Shown: positions 1 to 12,597 of the stretch, piece after piece
Layout of the letters: every line of letters begins with the position of its first letter
How positions within the stretch are numbered: the stretch's first letter is position 1
Assembly: GCA_013365365.1 (NCBI GenBank)
Contig: JABVXU010000228.1
Coordinates: 1-64,000 of the forward strand
Source: Cruorifilaria tuberocauda
Lineage: Eukaryota; Nematoda; Chromadorea; Rhabditida; Onchocercidae
Direction of reading: 5' to 3'
DNA length: 64,000 nucleotides
The notes under the pieces: model-generated
Databases searched by the model: none
Told to the model about the DNA's origin: nothing
The model's input: only the letters and a program-made list of their open reading frames with translations
Position numbers and translations under genes: made by a program

Positions 1-81
1 TGATAACAATTATTATTATTCTTACTCACTTTTCCCAATCTTTTCCATTTAATTTTTTCTAAATATGGCGATGTCTTTTAG

Positions 82-1376
82 CTACAAAGCGAAGAATATT
101 TACTTAAAAATTGTCCGCATGAATTCTACGCCATTTTCGATCATATCCGACATTTAAATTATTCTGGTCGACCAAATTATGCATTAATTATATGCAAATT
201 ACGTGAAATTTGTGAGCGAAAACATTATTTGCCAGGAGATCCATATGATTGGGAGAAGGGTGGAAGGTTTTTTTCTTTCCTCTTTTTTCCTGAATTCTCT
301 TTTGTTTCATATTTCATTCGATATTATTTCACTAAATTCTTCAAGCCTTTTCTTCATTCCTAAATTTCTTGAATGCCCAACAATTAGCGATAGAATGAAT
401 GATTTGAAACTGACGATTTGTGAAACATTTACTAGATTACTCATGAAGATAATCGAGTAGAGTTGCATTTATCACCGGTATCAGGAAAAGAAAGGAATGC
501 AGGATGTATTTCGTAGTATACAACATAATTTTAATGCTATTAATATATCGGACGATTAAAATCTTGCCAAATTTAGTAAAAATTTTACCATTCATTAACT
601 GTTAAATTAATTGTGAATTACAAAGCACTTTGTTGTAAGAAGTAGTAAAATTTCATTAATTTAAAGATTTCATGAAGAACATTTACGAGCTTTACAAAAG
701 GTTGGAGGAATTAAAAAGCGAAAAAAGAGAGAATGCGTAGCGAACGACGATAATGATAAATGGAAAATGCGAAAAGTTGAGAAAAATGGGCAAGACGAGA
801 AGCAACAAAAGAATGAAATGAAGAAGTTATAGTAACCACTGATATTTTTTTCGAACATAATGCCGTTTACTCGCCGCTTCCTGATTATCCTATTAATTAT
901 GAGGAAGGAGCGATTGAATTTGAAACCATTTAAACCATGAATTATTATGTTAGCATTCTCTAACACTTTTCATATTAATCAAAAATGATAAAATTAAGAA
1001 TTTTCAGTAATTTGGCTCATGTTGAGTCAGCGAATGCTTCAGCTAAACTAACGGATGAAAACTTCGTGTGGTTAGATTCAAATGAATCCGAAGAGCTCAA
1101 TAATATTTCAGGACATTGTCCAGTGGAGGTTCACCATCCTTATTTATCTTAATTTTTAAGCGTATGCCTTTCGCTATCACTTATCATTAATCTAAGAAAA
1201 TCATAAGTCAATAGTCAATATGAGCGTATAACTGCAGCAAAACTTATTTCCTATTTTAGAACGAGAAATCATGGGCGTACGATGCAGATAGATGGGATGT
1301 GGAAAATTTAAACAAATCACAGATTATCGACGAAGTTCCTCCAGAACATCTGCAATTTCATTCATTTACTGAATAA
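82..1376 (+). CDS. Tau-tubulin kinase / casein kinase 1-like protein, C-terminal part (gene enters from upstream)
   Basis: Three exons, 82-266, 1008-1128 and 1260-1376, join in phase and end at TAA, giving the last 140 residues. The first exon follows a TTTTAG acceptor at 79-81. It encodes the end of a CK1-fold kinase C-lobe: LLKNCPHEFYAIFDHIRHLN, then SGRPNY, then the PYDWEKG block typical of the tau-tubulin kinase branch. The ATP-binding and catalytic loops must lie before the window, so activity cannot be judged here. The tail is acidic and polar with no recognised domain. Nematodes have greatly expanded this Ser/Thr kinase branch, often with germline expression; that is family knowledge, not seen here. 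An AATAAA at 1508-1513 is a plausible polyadenylation signal. The family call is fairly firm; the exact paralogue is unknown. An extra small exon between 267 and 1007 cannot be excluded. Confidence 0.75.
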
Positions 1377-1507
1377 TGATAGTGATAACAATGACAGGGA
1401 ATACATTGACTTTTCAAAAATTTTAAAACACAGCCAGAGAGAAGTGAAATCGCGACTATTATTCTTGTCATGTGGAAATGTAACTATTTAAATTACTAAA
1501 AATTTGG

Positions 1508-1513
1508 AATAAA
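1508..1513 (+). other. Putative polyadenylation signal of the kinase gene
   Basis: AATAAA lies 132 bases after the kinase stop codon in an A-rich run that holds further overlapping variants. It is the first canonical hexamer downstream. Confidence 0.4.
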
Positions 1514-4369
1514 ATTAAAATAGACAAAAATAAAATAAAAATCAAAAAATTTTATCAGTTTATCACTGCCTTGGACAAAAAAGTATAATTATAAGATTGC
1601 AGAATTACTCTTACTAATAAATATGAAAAAATTGAATAATTTCATTATTTTTAATGATTCCATCCTTTCTGATGATTGATGGCAACAAAAAGAAATGGAT
1701 TATATTGTTGTCAAAATGAACATTTTATATGCTAAATCAATTAAGCGTTTTCCTCTTCCATCATTCCATCACTGAAAAAATTATTGCCTAAATGAATGAA
1801 TGATAAAAACGATACTATGTACAATGCTAATTTCAAACAATGTTAAATTATTGCATGATTAATATTACCGTAAACAAAAAATATAGAAAAAGTTTTCTTT
1901 TATGGTTTCTATTTTTATTAAACGTTTATATTCTGCTTTGCTTTCAAAAATATATTCTCAGCTAATCATAAATGACAATATAACATACAGCAGCACATAT
2001 TATCACGATTTTCACTGCTGAATTCTAAATATGCTTTAATATATAAATTTATCTCATTGCAATTAATATTAAATCTATTTGATGCAAAGATTAAATTAGA
2101 ATGAAACATTTAAAAAGCTGTACTATGGTGAAAATATTTTAAATGATTGATTGTAGCGACTTACTTATCAAGATAATGATCATGACGAATCTTAAAACCA
2201 GTTATGAGTGGTAAATTTTAAATCAAGTAATTTCAAATTTCAATTACTTCATAGTGCACTCTATGTAATTGTTTCTGCATAAATAACCCATACAATCTTC
2301 TTGATAACAGCAAATTGGATAAACATTCCGCTAATTATTTATAACAGATTGTGTATTCATTTATCCAAAATCTGGTATTTGTGAATTCATTTTCCCATTC
2401 CCGTTAATTAATAAAAATTTGACTGTTTTATCACCTCAAAAATTTCCTGATCGCAATGGCTATTATCATTATAATAGCTTAATTTACTCATGCTATTTAA
2501 AAAAAGGAGATATGATTTACATTTCTCAGTCATTTAAAAATTTGAAAGTCTATTCATCCTAGTTAAATCGAATTCATCACATTACTTAATCCTTGATGCG
2601 AATGATATAAAAATAAGTTTTAAAGTCTTATCGCCTCCTTATTAAATTAAAAACATGATTAAAATTAAAAAATACAATTAAAAAGTGACATGACATTAAT
2701 CATTTTTGGAAATATCAAACTTCTTCCTATTTCAATCATATCATTTTATTTTCATACAATCAATCCAGTTACCAAGCAGAAATGAGAATTTCAGCATTTT
2801 GCAGTATTCGTCGTTCAAACTGAAATTAAACGAAGAAGAGAAATACGCATAAAATATTTTCAATAACCAAGGCTTGCCGGTGAAATTCTCATAATTAAGT
2901 TCTTATTTCAGAAGAAAACAAAATATAGAAATTCTAGCAGGTTAGACCTGAAAATGTATAGTATGGCAACGTTGCATTCAAAAATCATACAAATATATGA
3001 GTACAACTATAATTTATTGTGATAATACAGATATCATTTCAGTATTGCAATATTGTGAGATCATAGGAATATGAATTTCACTGTTGCATATTATATAGCA
3101 GTATAATATTATCACAAAAATAAAAGAAAATACAAATATGATTACCATATCCACAATGCATTATAGCACTGCCACAGGAGTAATACAGTACATTACATTA
3201 CAGTAATGTAAATATCATTACAGTATGATAATGATTCAGGTGATATTTTTATAAACATAGTACATTGATAGGAATCATCATTATGATGTGATAACGCAAA
3301 CATGATTCTTTACAATGATATTTGTAATGTAATATGGTTTTATAAGTCATATAAGGAATATGATTAATATAAGCAGAAATATAACTTCTGGAGATAAAAA
3401 ATGAAATGATAGTAATTTGTATTTATTATTGTTGAAGTTTTCTGTCAGTGACACAATGCGACAACGAGTTCGTTTCCTTTAATAGTTCCTTCATCTGCCA
3501 TTTTGAACTGCCATTATCATTCTTGCAGAAAATTAGTAAACCACCACATTTCTGCTCCAATTTTCTTTGTCATCCGTTTCTTCACTATATCTTCATTTCT
3601 TTTCTTCTTTTGTAATAATATTCATTTAAATTTCTTTTCAAGATTAGTTTAAACTATGGAAGATCGATCAGATTATTTTTTATCAATAAAGATTTTTTCC
3701 AATAATGAGTCTAAATTCAATCTAAATTAATCAAAAGTTATCTATCCTCACTGTACAGTAATTATTTAATATCATTATTATTCTCCGGACAAACTGACAA
3801 GAGTTTGTTTTCTAAAATACATTGGATTATGTGAGAAGATATTATCATATCACTCAGTCGCCCTTGCTACTTCCTATCTCTGTTCATCGAGCATTTTAAT
3901 GGGTCATCGTCATACATCGAATAGTTCGAATAACGAATCTTCTCCAAACACGTTCACCCATTCACTAACTGTTGTTGTTTCCCTTTGTTCTATCAAAGTT
4001 TGATGAATATTTTTGTAGAAATTTCAAAAATATTCATTTTATTCAGTTGTTCATTGAAGTTTTATTATGGAAGTCATGAGGCTACAATAATAAAACGATA
4101 TCACCTTTCATTTTTCTCGCACTTCTCTTCCCACTTTCAGATTTAAATTATCGCTTTTCGTTTTGCTCCGGATGGTTTCAAAGCAGAGATATTATTTTGG
4201 TTTTGACTTATATCAAATTATTTTACGCATTGTCTTCATCCCATTAATAAAACGGTTGGATAATTAATGTTCGTTGAAGATTGGTATTATTATTGAAATG
4301 ACGCTTGATCATTTGTTGGAATAGGTTTCGGCGATCAAGGTTGATAATTATTATTGCTGAATCTTGTTA
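1514..4369. other. Intergenic spacer, no gene seen
   Basis: AT-rich sequence between the kinase gene and the CFA-synthase-like gene, which run in the same direction. No open frame with acceptor and donor support was found on either strand. At 3170-3235 there are repeated TTACAG/GTAATG blocks, including a short perfect hairpin. The last few hundred bases should hold the promoter of the next gene, but no element is recognisable. Confidence 0.5.
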
Positions 4370-7300
4370 ATGCGTAGTGGGAATTTGCTGGAAAAAGTTC
4401 TGTCTAAGTGTCAGATTGAATATAAATTGTTTGTTAGGTTACAATAGCTATATTTACCATCATTTCATACGGATTCCAGTTATTTTAATGGAATCATAAA
4501 GAATGCACCAGAATCATTGTCAGTATTTTTACCCGACGGAAATTGTAAATTACATTTTGGTGATAGCGATGAACGAGCGATTCGGTTTGTATCAAAAAAT
4601 AACCCTTTTATCGCCTTTGCCTTTTCGATTCTTCCTTCTTTTCTATAAATGAAATATTTTTTATTTGATTCATTGTTAGGAAGAATGCCAATTAGCATTA
4701 ACTGTAACTGAACCATTGGAAAATCAATAGATAAAAGTATCAAACAAGCATGCAGTATTTCTTGATTTTAAAAAGGATTTTAAGAAAAACTGGATTTTGT
4801 AAAAATACTCGTTGGAATAGAAATTAATAACTGTAATGACGTATTGAAATAATCGAGTATGCACACGAAAAAACAAATTAACTATGAAATATTTCTAATA
4901 AAAATAATATTTCAAAATAAGACAATGATTACTTCCAGAGCAAATAAGTTCGATGATAGATTACCAGTCACATTATTCATTCATAAACCAATCAATTTTT
5001 GTTTTCGAATTCTTTTGGATCCAAAAATCGGTCTTGGGGAAGCATACATGTCTGAGAATTGGGATGTGCAGTCAAGAATACAGGACTTTTTAACATTACT
5101 TATTCGTGCAAAACGTTGGTTTACTCGCATATTCTCATTCAAACTTGAATGTTTCTTTCTTCGTTGAATTAATTATAGTAAATCATAGGTTTAAAAAGAT
5201 AAAAACTTGATTTTTCTTGAAAATTTAACTCGAAAAGAATATTGTAAATTCGAATAAAAAAACAAATCTGATAATTTTTTTTATTCAAAATTGGCCAGTT
5301 AATATAGTAACAGATTATTTGAAAGTTTTTCAATCTTTTTTTTACTTTCTAAAATAAGTAACCTTTGTTTTAATATAAATTTTAAGTATTTTGAATAAGT
5401 AAATAATATTAATAGAAAACTAACAATTCCTTCCCTAGATTTTAGTATTTAATTATAATATGTGTAAGCAGGTATGTGGCATTATTTTACAGGTTATAAT
5501 AACTCTACAAAAAAATTTAAAGAAAAGAGTGGCTGGTTAAAAACTCTATTCAGTTTACTAATCTATTTAATCATTCAATCAATTCGATTGGCGATATCAT
5601 TTATTAATGTAATGCAACATTATTATCATGCAAATTCATTAAATGGCAGTGCAAAAAATATCCATGATCATTATGATCTCGGGAATGATATGTTCAGCTT
5701 ATTCCTTGATCCGTCGATGACTTATTCTTGTGCATTATTTGAAAGTTTGTTTTTGTTCCTTTAAATTTGTAAAATTATTTGGTTAAAAGAAAAAAATGCA
5801 CCCGCATGCTTATATAAATGACAAATGATTTATTGAAAGTCTTTCTTCTGCAGAGTAAGACGAAACTTTGCAAATATCTATAATTTTTGTGGCTCTAAAG
5901 TTTAAACTATATATGGCATGAATTGCGCAGAGTTCTTCTGAGCAATAATAACAATAAAAAGTTTATGATTAAATCAAATCAAAGATATTTGATTTTTCAT
6001 TATTAGATAATAATTTCTTACAATCATTTCAGCCATTCCACCTCATGCAATTACACACTCAGACAGTGAGCTGCTAGAAGAAGCTCAAATGAGAAAGTAT
6101 GATCAAATATTTCGTGAAATAAATCTTACATCCGATGATCGCATATTAGAAATTGGATGTGGTTGGGGCGCTTGTGCCATACGTGCAGCTAAATGCTTCA
6201 ATTGTAAATGGACGGGCTTGACAATTTCGATGGAACAATTTAAAATTGCTCAGCAAAGGATAAACGATAATGAATTGCAGGACAAAGTTAACATTAAATT
6301 GCTAGATTATCGGTTAGTAAGCAAAAAATTTCAACCCTTCCAAAATTCGATAATTGTATTAAATTGAAGAGCTATTTGCTGAAATATAGAAGTTAATAAC
6401 CACTTAGATATATGAGTAAATGCGTAGACATAAATAGTAATGTAAGTATTATTATCAGAATAATCTTGATCACACTTATTGTTTTCTCACTTATTTCCTC
6501 TACAGATTGGAAGATGATATTTACGATAAAATTATTGTGATTGAAATGATTGAAGCAGTTGGGCATGAATATTTGCCACTGTTTTTTAGAACTTTGAGTG
6601 ATCGATTACGTTCTGGTGGTCGGGCGTATTTACAGGTATATATGTACCATTTGCTTTTTCTTTTTCCAACAAGTTAAATATTGTATTTTGCCAATCATTA
6701 AGAAAAATTAAATTAATAAAATTTTTTTACCGCAGGCAATAACATGCCCGGAATTGAACTATGAGCGATATCGTCGGTCAAGTGATTTCATCAAAAAATA
6801 TATATTTCCCGGTGGACATATGCCATCTGAGAGAGCAATTAAGGAAGCATTACCGCCAGAATTGTCTATTATCAAAACGACCCATATTGGACAGCATTAT
6901 GCGCCAACCTTAGATTTGTGGTACTGGTAAGTTACAACTTTCAGATTAATCATTTGTAAGAAGCCAAATTTGGGACTGCGCGAAAACTGAATTTGAAATT
7001 ATAAAATCAAAAATAGATATGTGACAACTTTTGAAGAACATTGATTCTGCACTCAGTTAGCTACAAATTCTAAAAGATTACAGATCGGAATTTCAATAAT
7101 TCTCTGATATTTTAGAAACAATATTTTTCTCGTTCTTTGTTAAAGAACGAACTTAACACTTTTTAATTAGCTTTTAGTTTAGCGAAACACTCATGATTAC
7201 TTAATTGTCGACATCGGATTATTAGGATTACTTTAAATTATGTTTGAAATTTAGTGATGCAAAATTTTAGCGCATGGATAGAACGTGAGGAAAAAATCTT

Positions 7301-7421
7301 GAAACTCGGATATTCTCGAATATTTCATCGTAAATGGCAATTCTATTTTGCATTGTGTTCTACGCTATTTAGATATTCTCACATTGACACAGTGCAAATA
7401 CTTATCGAAAAATCCTTATAA
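4370..7421 (+). CDS. Cyclopropane-fatty-acyl-phospholipid synthase family methyltransferase
   Basis: Model: exons 4370-4407, 4480-4584, 4939-5114, 5472-5744, 6033-6312, 6506-6635, 6736-6926 and 7271-7421, all in phase, 447 aa. Family members transfer a methylene from S-adenosylmethionine to double bonds of phospholipid acyl chains. Seen in order: N-terminal LSVFLPDG strand; DPKIGLGEAYMSENWD (the usual LGEAYM-G-W block); HYDLGNDMFSLFLD; YSCALFE with the family's active-site Cys; the SAM-binding ILEIGCGWGACAIRAA; VIEMIEAVGHEY with the acidic residue of the EMxExVG motif; GQHYAPTLDLWY; and a C-terminal FYFALCSTLFRY segment matching the FYLxYCExGFR block. Length and motif order fit a full enzyme. 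Weakest points: the first exon has a non-consensus GTGTCA donor, and the exact ATG is uncertain. The family is mainly bacterial, yet this copy has seven introns. It is convergent with the dehydrogenase gene. Confidence 0.88.
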
Positions 7422-8650
7422 TCCACTTATCTATTATTGGTCAATTATATTTCAATTATTAAGATCAGTATCATATTCCATGTGAAATTAAACAATTTAA
7501 GTACTCAAGAATAGAGTAATAGTATATTTTCCTCCTTTTTGTGTCATTTAATCACATTAACTAACTGTATGACTAAATTTTACGACTTAATTTTGCATTA
7601 ATAAAATTAGCCATAATCACCTGCCTTCAATCAGTGCTACTTGCAATTTGGATGGATACATAAGTTTTAAATCAGGTCAAATTTCAATTTTCAAGCTTCA
7701 GGAAACCAAAAATCCGATGAGTGAGAGAAATTAATAAAAAAGAAAAATTTCCTAACACAACTAAGCTTCAATTAATTTACTAGCATTTCATGTCGGGTCT
7801 ATTGGTTTTATGAAATATTCATGATGAAGAATGATTTATGATTAATACCGAATTAACTTAATGCATGCCTTACATTCAAAAATTTATGTGTTTAGAAAAT
7901 CTTCGTTAAAAAAAGTTGAAATTTTAGTGGGATTCGTGCGAGTCAACTAACTGTAAAAGCTAGCCAAGTTAAGAAAAATAAATAAGTTCAACGATTATAG
8001 TTTAGTATAATTTTATCCAGCATTTGCTAAAATCTTAATTTTGTAACTTTTGCTTAAACTGAACTGTCTTATAGCGATAATACAACAAGAACGCTACAAT
8101 GGTATAAATTCGATGACAACTTGATCCCCACTTCTGCTTTTTTTCATCATTCTGATATTTTTTCAACCAAATTTTAGAAATGAAATAGAAATTAAGAGTT
8201 AAAATTCCTATCAGTAAATTGAAAATATTAACCTATTTATAACAGAAATGAATGAAATAAAAAAATGAATAAAATCGCGATTGCGGAAATATCCATTGAT
8301 AACCTATGATGCTTAACTGTTTTCAGAAAAAAAGTTCTTAGAAATGTTTTTAGAAATGAACTTGTGCAGGCAGTAAAACATAATGTATTAAATTCGAGGA
8401 AAATTGAGAAATTTCAAAAATGAAGAGTTTTAAGGAATAAAAGTAACAAGAAGCATTAGATTAACCTAGTTTTTTAATGGGCAGTTCACTACATTTTTTA
8501 ACTAACTTTATATTACTATCACATGCATCAAACTTTATATTTCAACTATCGAATTGAAAATTTACAAATTATAAAACGAAAATTATTATACAAATGACGT
8601 AATATGTGAAAGTGATAGCTCATTACGAGTACATATAGAAAATATCACAA
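7422..8650. other. Convergent intergenic spacer
   Basis: Lies between the 3' ends of the CFA-synthase-like gene (+) and the dehydrogenase gene (-), so it should contain only 3' UTRs and downstream flanks. An AATAAA at 7600-7605 could serve the plus-strand gene. No coding signal was seen. Confidence 0.5.
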
Positions 8651-11600
8651 TCATACAGTACACTTTATGGTCATTGCTTGCACGCCCAATTCCTTTGCTA
8701 ATTTTTCCTGAAATAATTGTTATGAATTTATGATCCATATCGTTAAATTAAACAGATTGTCAAATATTGCTTCAACTGTTATCTATATATCGTATACATA
8801 AACCTTTAACATGATAAAGAATTATTTCTATACCGCATAAGTAACTTGGTTTGGATGATAAGGTATACCACCATATTTTTCTACCAATTCCGTGTGTTCT
8901 TTTTCTAGATCACCAGCTACTAATACTTGTTTATCACCAATCTGTAATGATTTATTTCTATGACCTTTTTCTTTTTCATCAGATGATAAATAATTAAAAA
9001 ATTGATCGAAGAATAATTTCCTTTATTAATTGGAAGTAATAGCATCAAATGAAAAAATTAACAACTTTTCATTAAAATTTTTCAAGCTTTCTTAAGATAA
9101 TTCCCTTATATTGTAAAATAATTTCGCAGTTTGAATTTTCCATGCTTTTTCAAACAAGCAAAATTAAGTAAAAATATTTTTTTTAGTGTTATCAAATTGT
9201 TACTGAAAAAATAATGAATTTTAAAATAAATTTTTGGGAAACTAAATTCTTATCATATATAAAGCGAACCGATTTTAGTCCTCGCATTGTATCAATAAAT
9301 TCTTGTAAACGACTTTCGAAATTCGGTGCAAATCCATCCGGATTAACAGCAATAAAACACTGTCCCTGAAACAGGAAAATATTACTATCCATCATCATCA
9401 ATATCTTCAATTTCTAAATTAATTTCAACAAGTTCAGTTCTTCAAAATAAAAGAAAAACATTAGAAAATTTCAGCTAAAAAGTTTTTCTTACTAAATTAG
9501 CAATAACTGATGTTGACATCCACTTCCGCACATGTGGTCCCCATTGCGCACCACCAAGTATACTACAAATGATTTCCACTAAAGCACCAAGACCATATCC
9601 TTTATAACCACCTGGAATTTTTCAATTTTTTTTCTATATTTCTGACAGATGAAGAATTCTTAATATCATGTCATGTAAAAAAAGCTTTTTTGTTAATTAA
9701 TTGAATAAATGATGAATGTTTAGACATAGGGTGATGATTATATGGCAACTGATTTCTAATAAACGAATATTCCCACCCCACATGACCAGTGCCATCATTT
9801 AGACTAACTTACCAGTTAATTCGGCTCCGCCAAGTGGTAAAAGACCACCACCATCCAATATTTCCGTGGGATTTTTGCTAACGTAACCATCTTTCTTAAC
9901 ACCCCACGTATCTGGAACTGTTTGTTCTTTTCGGGCTGCTAATTCAATCTGAAATTATTTGAAATAAGATCCCAGCTATTCAAGAATTTTTGCATAAAAT
10001 TCAGGGAGATAAAAGTCATTATAAAATTTTAAAATCGTCAAATATTTTAAATTCAATTTAATAAACCTGGTGGAACTTAAAATAATGACTCATAAACGTA
10101 CGATCACAAACGTAATAAACGTAATAATACCAATACAATGATAATGATAAAGAGTAATAGCAACAAACCTTCCCGAGAGCAGCGGTAGTAGTAGCCATAT
10201 CAAGTATGAAAGCATCATTTTTAGCTTTAGCAGCAAGTGTCAAAGGATTTGTTCCAAGTGCTGCTCTACTCGATCGAGTCGGATACATCATGGGTGATGT
10301 GTTCGTAAATGCCATACCCTTAAATATATTTAAATTAATTCGTTAAATTATAAAGTTTGGCATTTTTGATAATTCATATGAATTCTCAAATGTTTCAAGA
10401 GGTTTCCTTATTTCTCATCGCTATCAGGAGATGAAATATGTAGAAAAAGTTGAGAATCACGCAGATGAAATTAATTTTGTAACATTTTCATTTCATTAAT
10501 TCTTATTATGTGATACTTGAGATAAAAAATATTATAATAACCAAAAGTCCTTCTTTCATTGCACGCATACTGTACCATCCGGCAATCCCAAAATGATTTG
10601 ATCCTGCAATATTTCAAAATGTGCTATTAAATAAATAATTAGACGATCAAAATTATTACAGCTCAATTTCTAACTTTACATAAAAACAAAAAAGACGGCG
10701 CGGAATTAAACAAAATATAGTCTCTTCTCATCAGAATTACTGTAAAACAAAATTTAGGATTGTTATTAAATCAATGAACCATTACAATCGAAATTTATTA
10801 CAACAACTGAAACCAAAGCCAGGGTACTGAATAATGATTTAATAATATCGATACAATAGATTTCCTCTATTTAAAAATTAACGACAGAAGAAAATAATTT
10901 TAAATTGGAGGATTTGGATATTTTTATTCAAATTTAAATTTAAGAATTAATTTTCTAACAGAACAAATAATTCAAAGAAGAAATCAAAGAGTTGAAAATT
11001 TTTCAAAAATAATAAAACAAAGTGACGCCGCAATTACTAAAGCAAATGTATGAATTTTTCCCAAGTTTGTAAATTCATGAATAAAATACTAAGTCTTGTT
11101 TTATTTGCGATAGAATTGAGAACCATGATAATTTTAACAAATTCAACAATGAATCCTTGAATTCTAACAAATTTAATTTATAATTTAATGATATTTAATT
11201 TGCAACTTCAGTCCTCATCAACATGTACGTGACAAATGATAAAGCATAAAGCAAAAAGTAAAACAGAATACAAATTTATTTCAACAATTGTCAATGAAGT
11301 TCAAGTATTTCAATTCGATGCAAAATACTGCTTCAATGTTACTTTATTAGCATAAGGTAACGTTAATATTTAAATATTGAAAAATTTGTTAGATTTTACG
11401 ACAGATATTTAAGAAACATTAAATATATGAAAATTTTTATGTCATCAACAGGTTCATATTTACAATAAACAAGTTTTAAAACGATAAAATACAAATCAAA
11501 ATGGTTGTATTAATTTACCTTTAGCAACAACCCAACCAACGCCTGCTTGTTTAGCTTTTTTAATTGCTAAATCCATGCAAAAGTTTCCGACTACCGGGCC

Positions 11601-12597
11601 AAGCAAATTATTTCCATCAACCCAGGCACTTGCAGCATGCTCTTTTAGAATTTTCGGAATGCCACTTTTCGTGCATATACCTTCCTGGGTATCTCGAACA
11701 TACATACCTAAAAGTATCTTTTCTGTTTCTTATAGATAAAGTGGCAAATACCATTAATTTAGTTCAATATTCTTTTTCATCTTGAAATTCCTGATTTTTA
11801 TTTTACGCTCTCTCATTATAAGTTTCAAAGATTAAGAAAAAAAGTATTAAATTGAGATAAAAGGCATAAGTCGTTCTTTGTTATGCTTCGTGCATTTAAG
11901 GGAAAATGAAATCTCAAAATTAAATGAAATTTTTTCAAAGTAAAATATGAAAAAATTTCCAAATATTTGCAATAAATCAAGCTTTATTATAAAATTTAAT
12001 GAATATTCAAGACAAATGAATTAAAAAACATTTAATATCTTGAACGAATTAGGTAAATTTTAATAAAACTTATATAATTCCTTTATAATTTATTTAAAAA
12101 TTTTTTAGATAAATACAGATAGATATAAAAAATATTTTATAAACCTAATCGATTTAACCCATGACTATAATGCCCTCGTACATCAGCTGCTACCAAAACA
12201 TCTGCTAATTGTTGAGCATGGTCTTTTGATGTACCTGTTTTTACCATACAATCCATCATATATCTAGTTACCTAAAGTTATATCAACGATTCAGTCTATT
12301 GGAATTCCCGAAGATCACAACAATGATGGTATTTCAAATTCTATTAAGAATTATTTCTTTAATATCTTTTCGATTAAAACTGTTTTAAATTGTTTATTGT
12401 TTATGTTACGGTAATTAATACGAAATTAAAAAGTTCCTAAAATCATCGAAAAAATCTTACTATCCTTATTAAAATATAGTTACCTCTTGAATAGTTACAA
12501 TTTTATCATTTTTGTTCGCTGCTGTCGTCACATTTCGATTAAATTTAGCATACAGTTGAAAATTTTTGATCGCTCTACGTTGACAGTAGCGTAACAT
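8651..12597 (-). CDS. Malate/L-lactate dehydrogenase (Ldh_2 family), probably mitochondrial
   Basis: Minus-strand exons in transcript order: 12597-12484, 12271-12145, 11707-11519, 10603-10542, 10318-10169, 9948-9813, 9611-9493, 9365-9270, 8941-8834 and 8707-8651, all joining in phase, 385 aa. An in-frame TAA lies upstream of the ATG. The Ldh_2 family reduces 2-oxoacids such as oxaloacetate or pyruvate with NAD(P)H and is unrelated to the Rossmann-type MDH and LDH. Seen: the catalytic-His motif DVRGHYSHGLNRLG; ILKEHAASAWVDGNNLLGPV; the nucleotide-binding SNHFGIAGWYSMRAM; MAFTNTSP; LGTNPL; FILDMATTTAALGK; GGYKGYGLGALVEI; and a C-terminal GGIPYHPNQV. The first about 20 residues (MLRYCQRRAIKNFQLYAKF) are rich in Arg/Lys without acids, which suggests a mitochondrial presequence. 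Substrate and cofactor choice cannot be read from the sequence. Confidence 0.92.
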
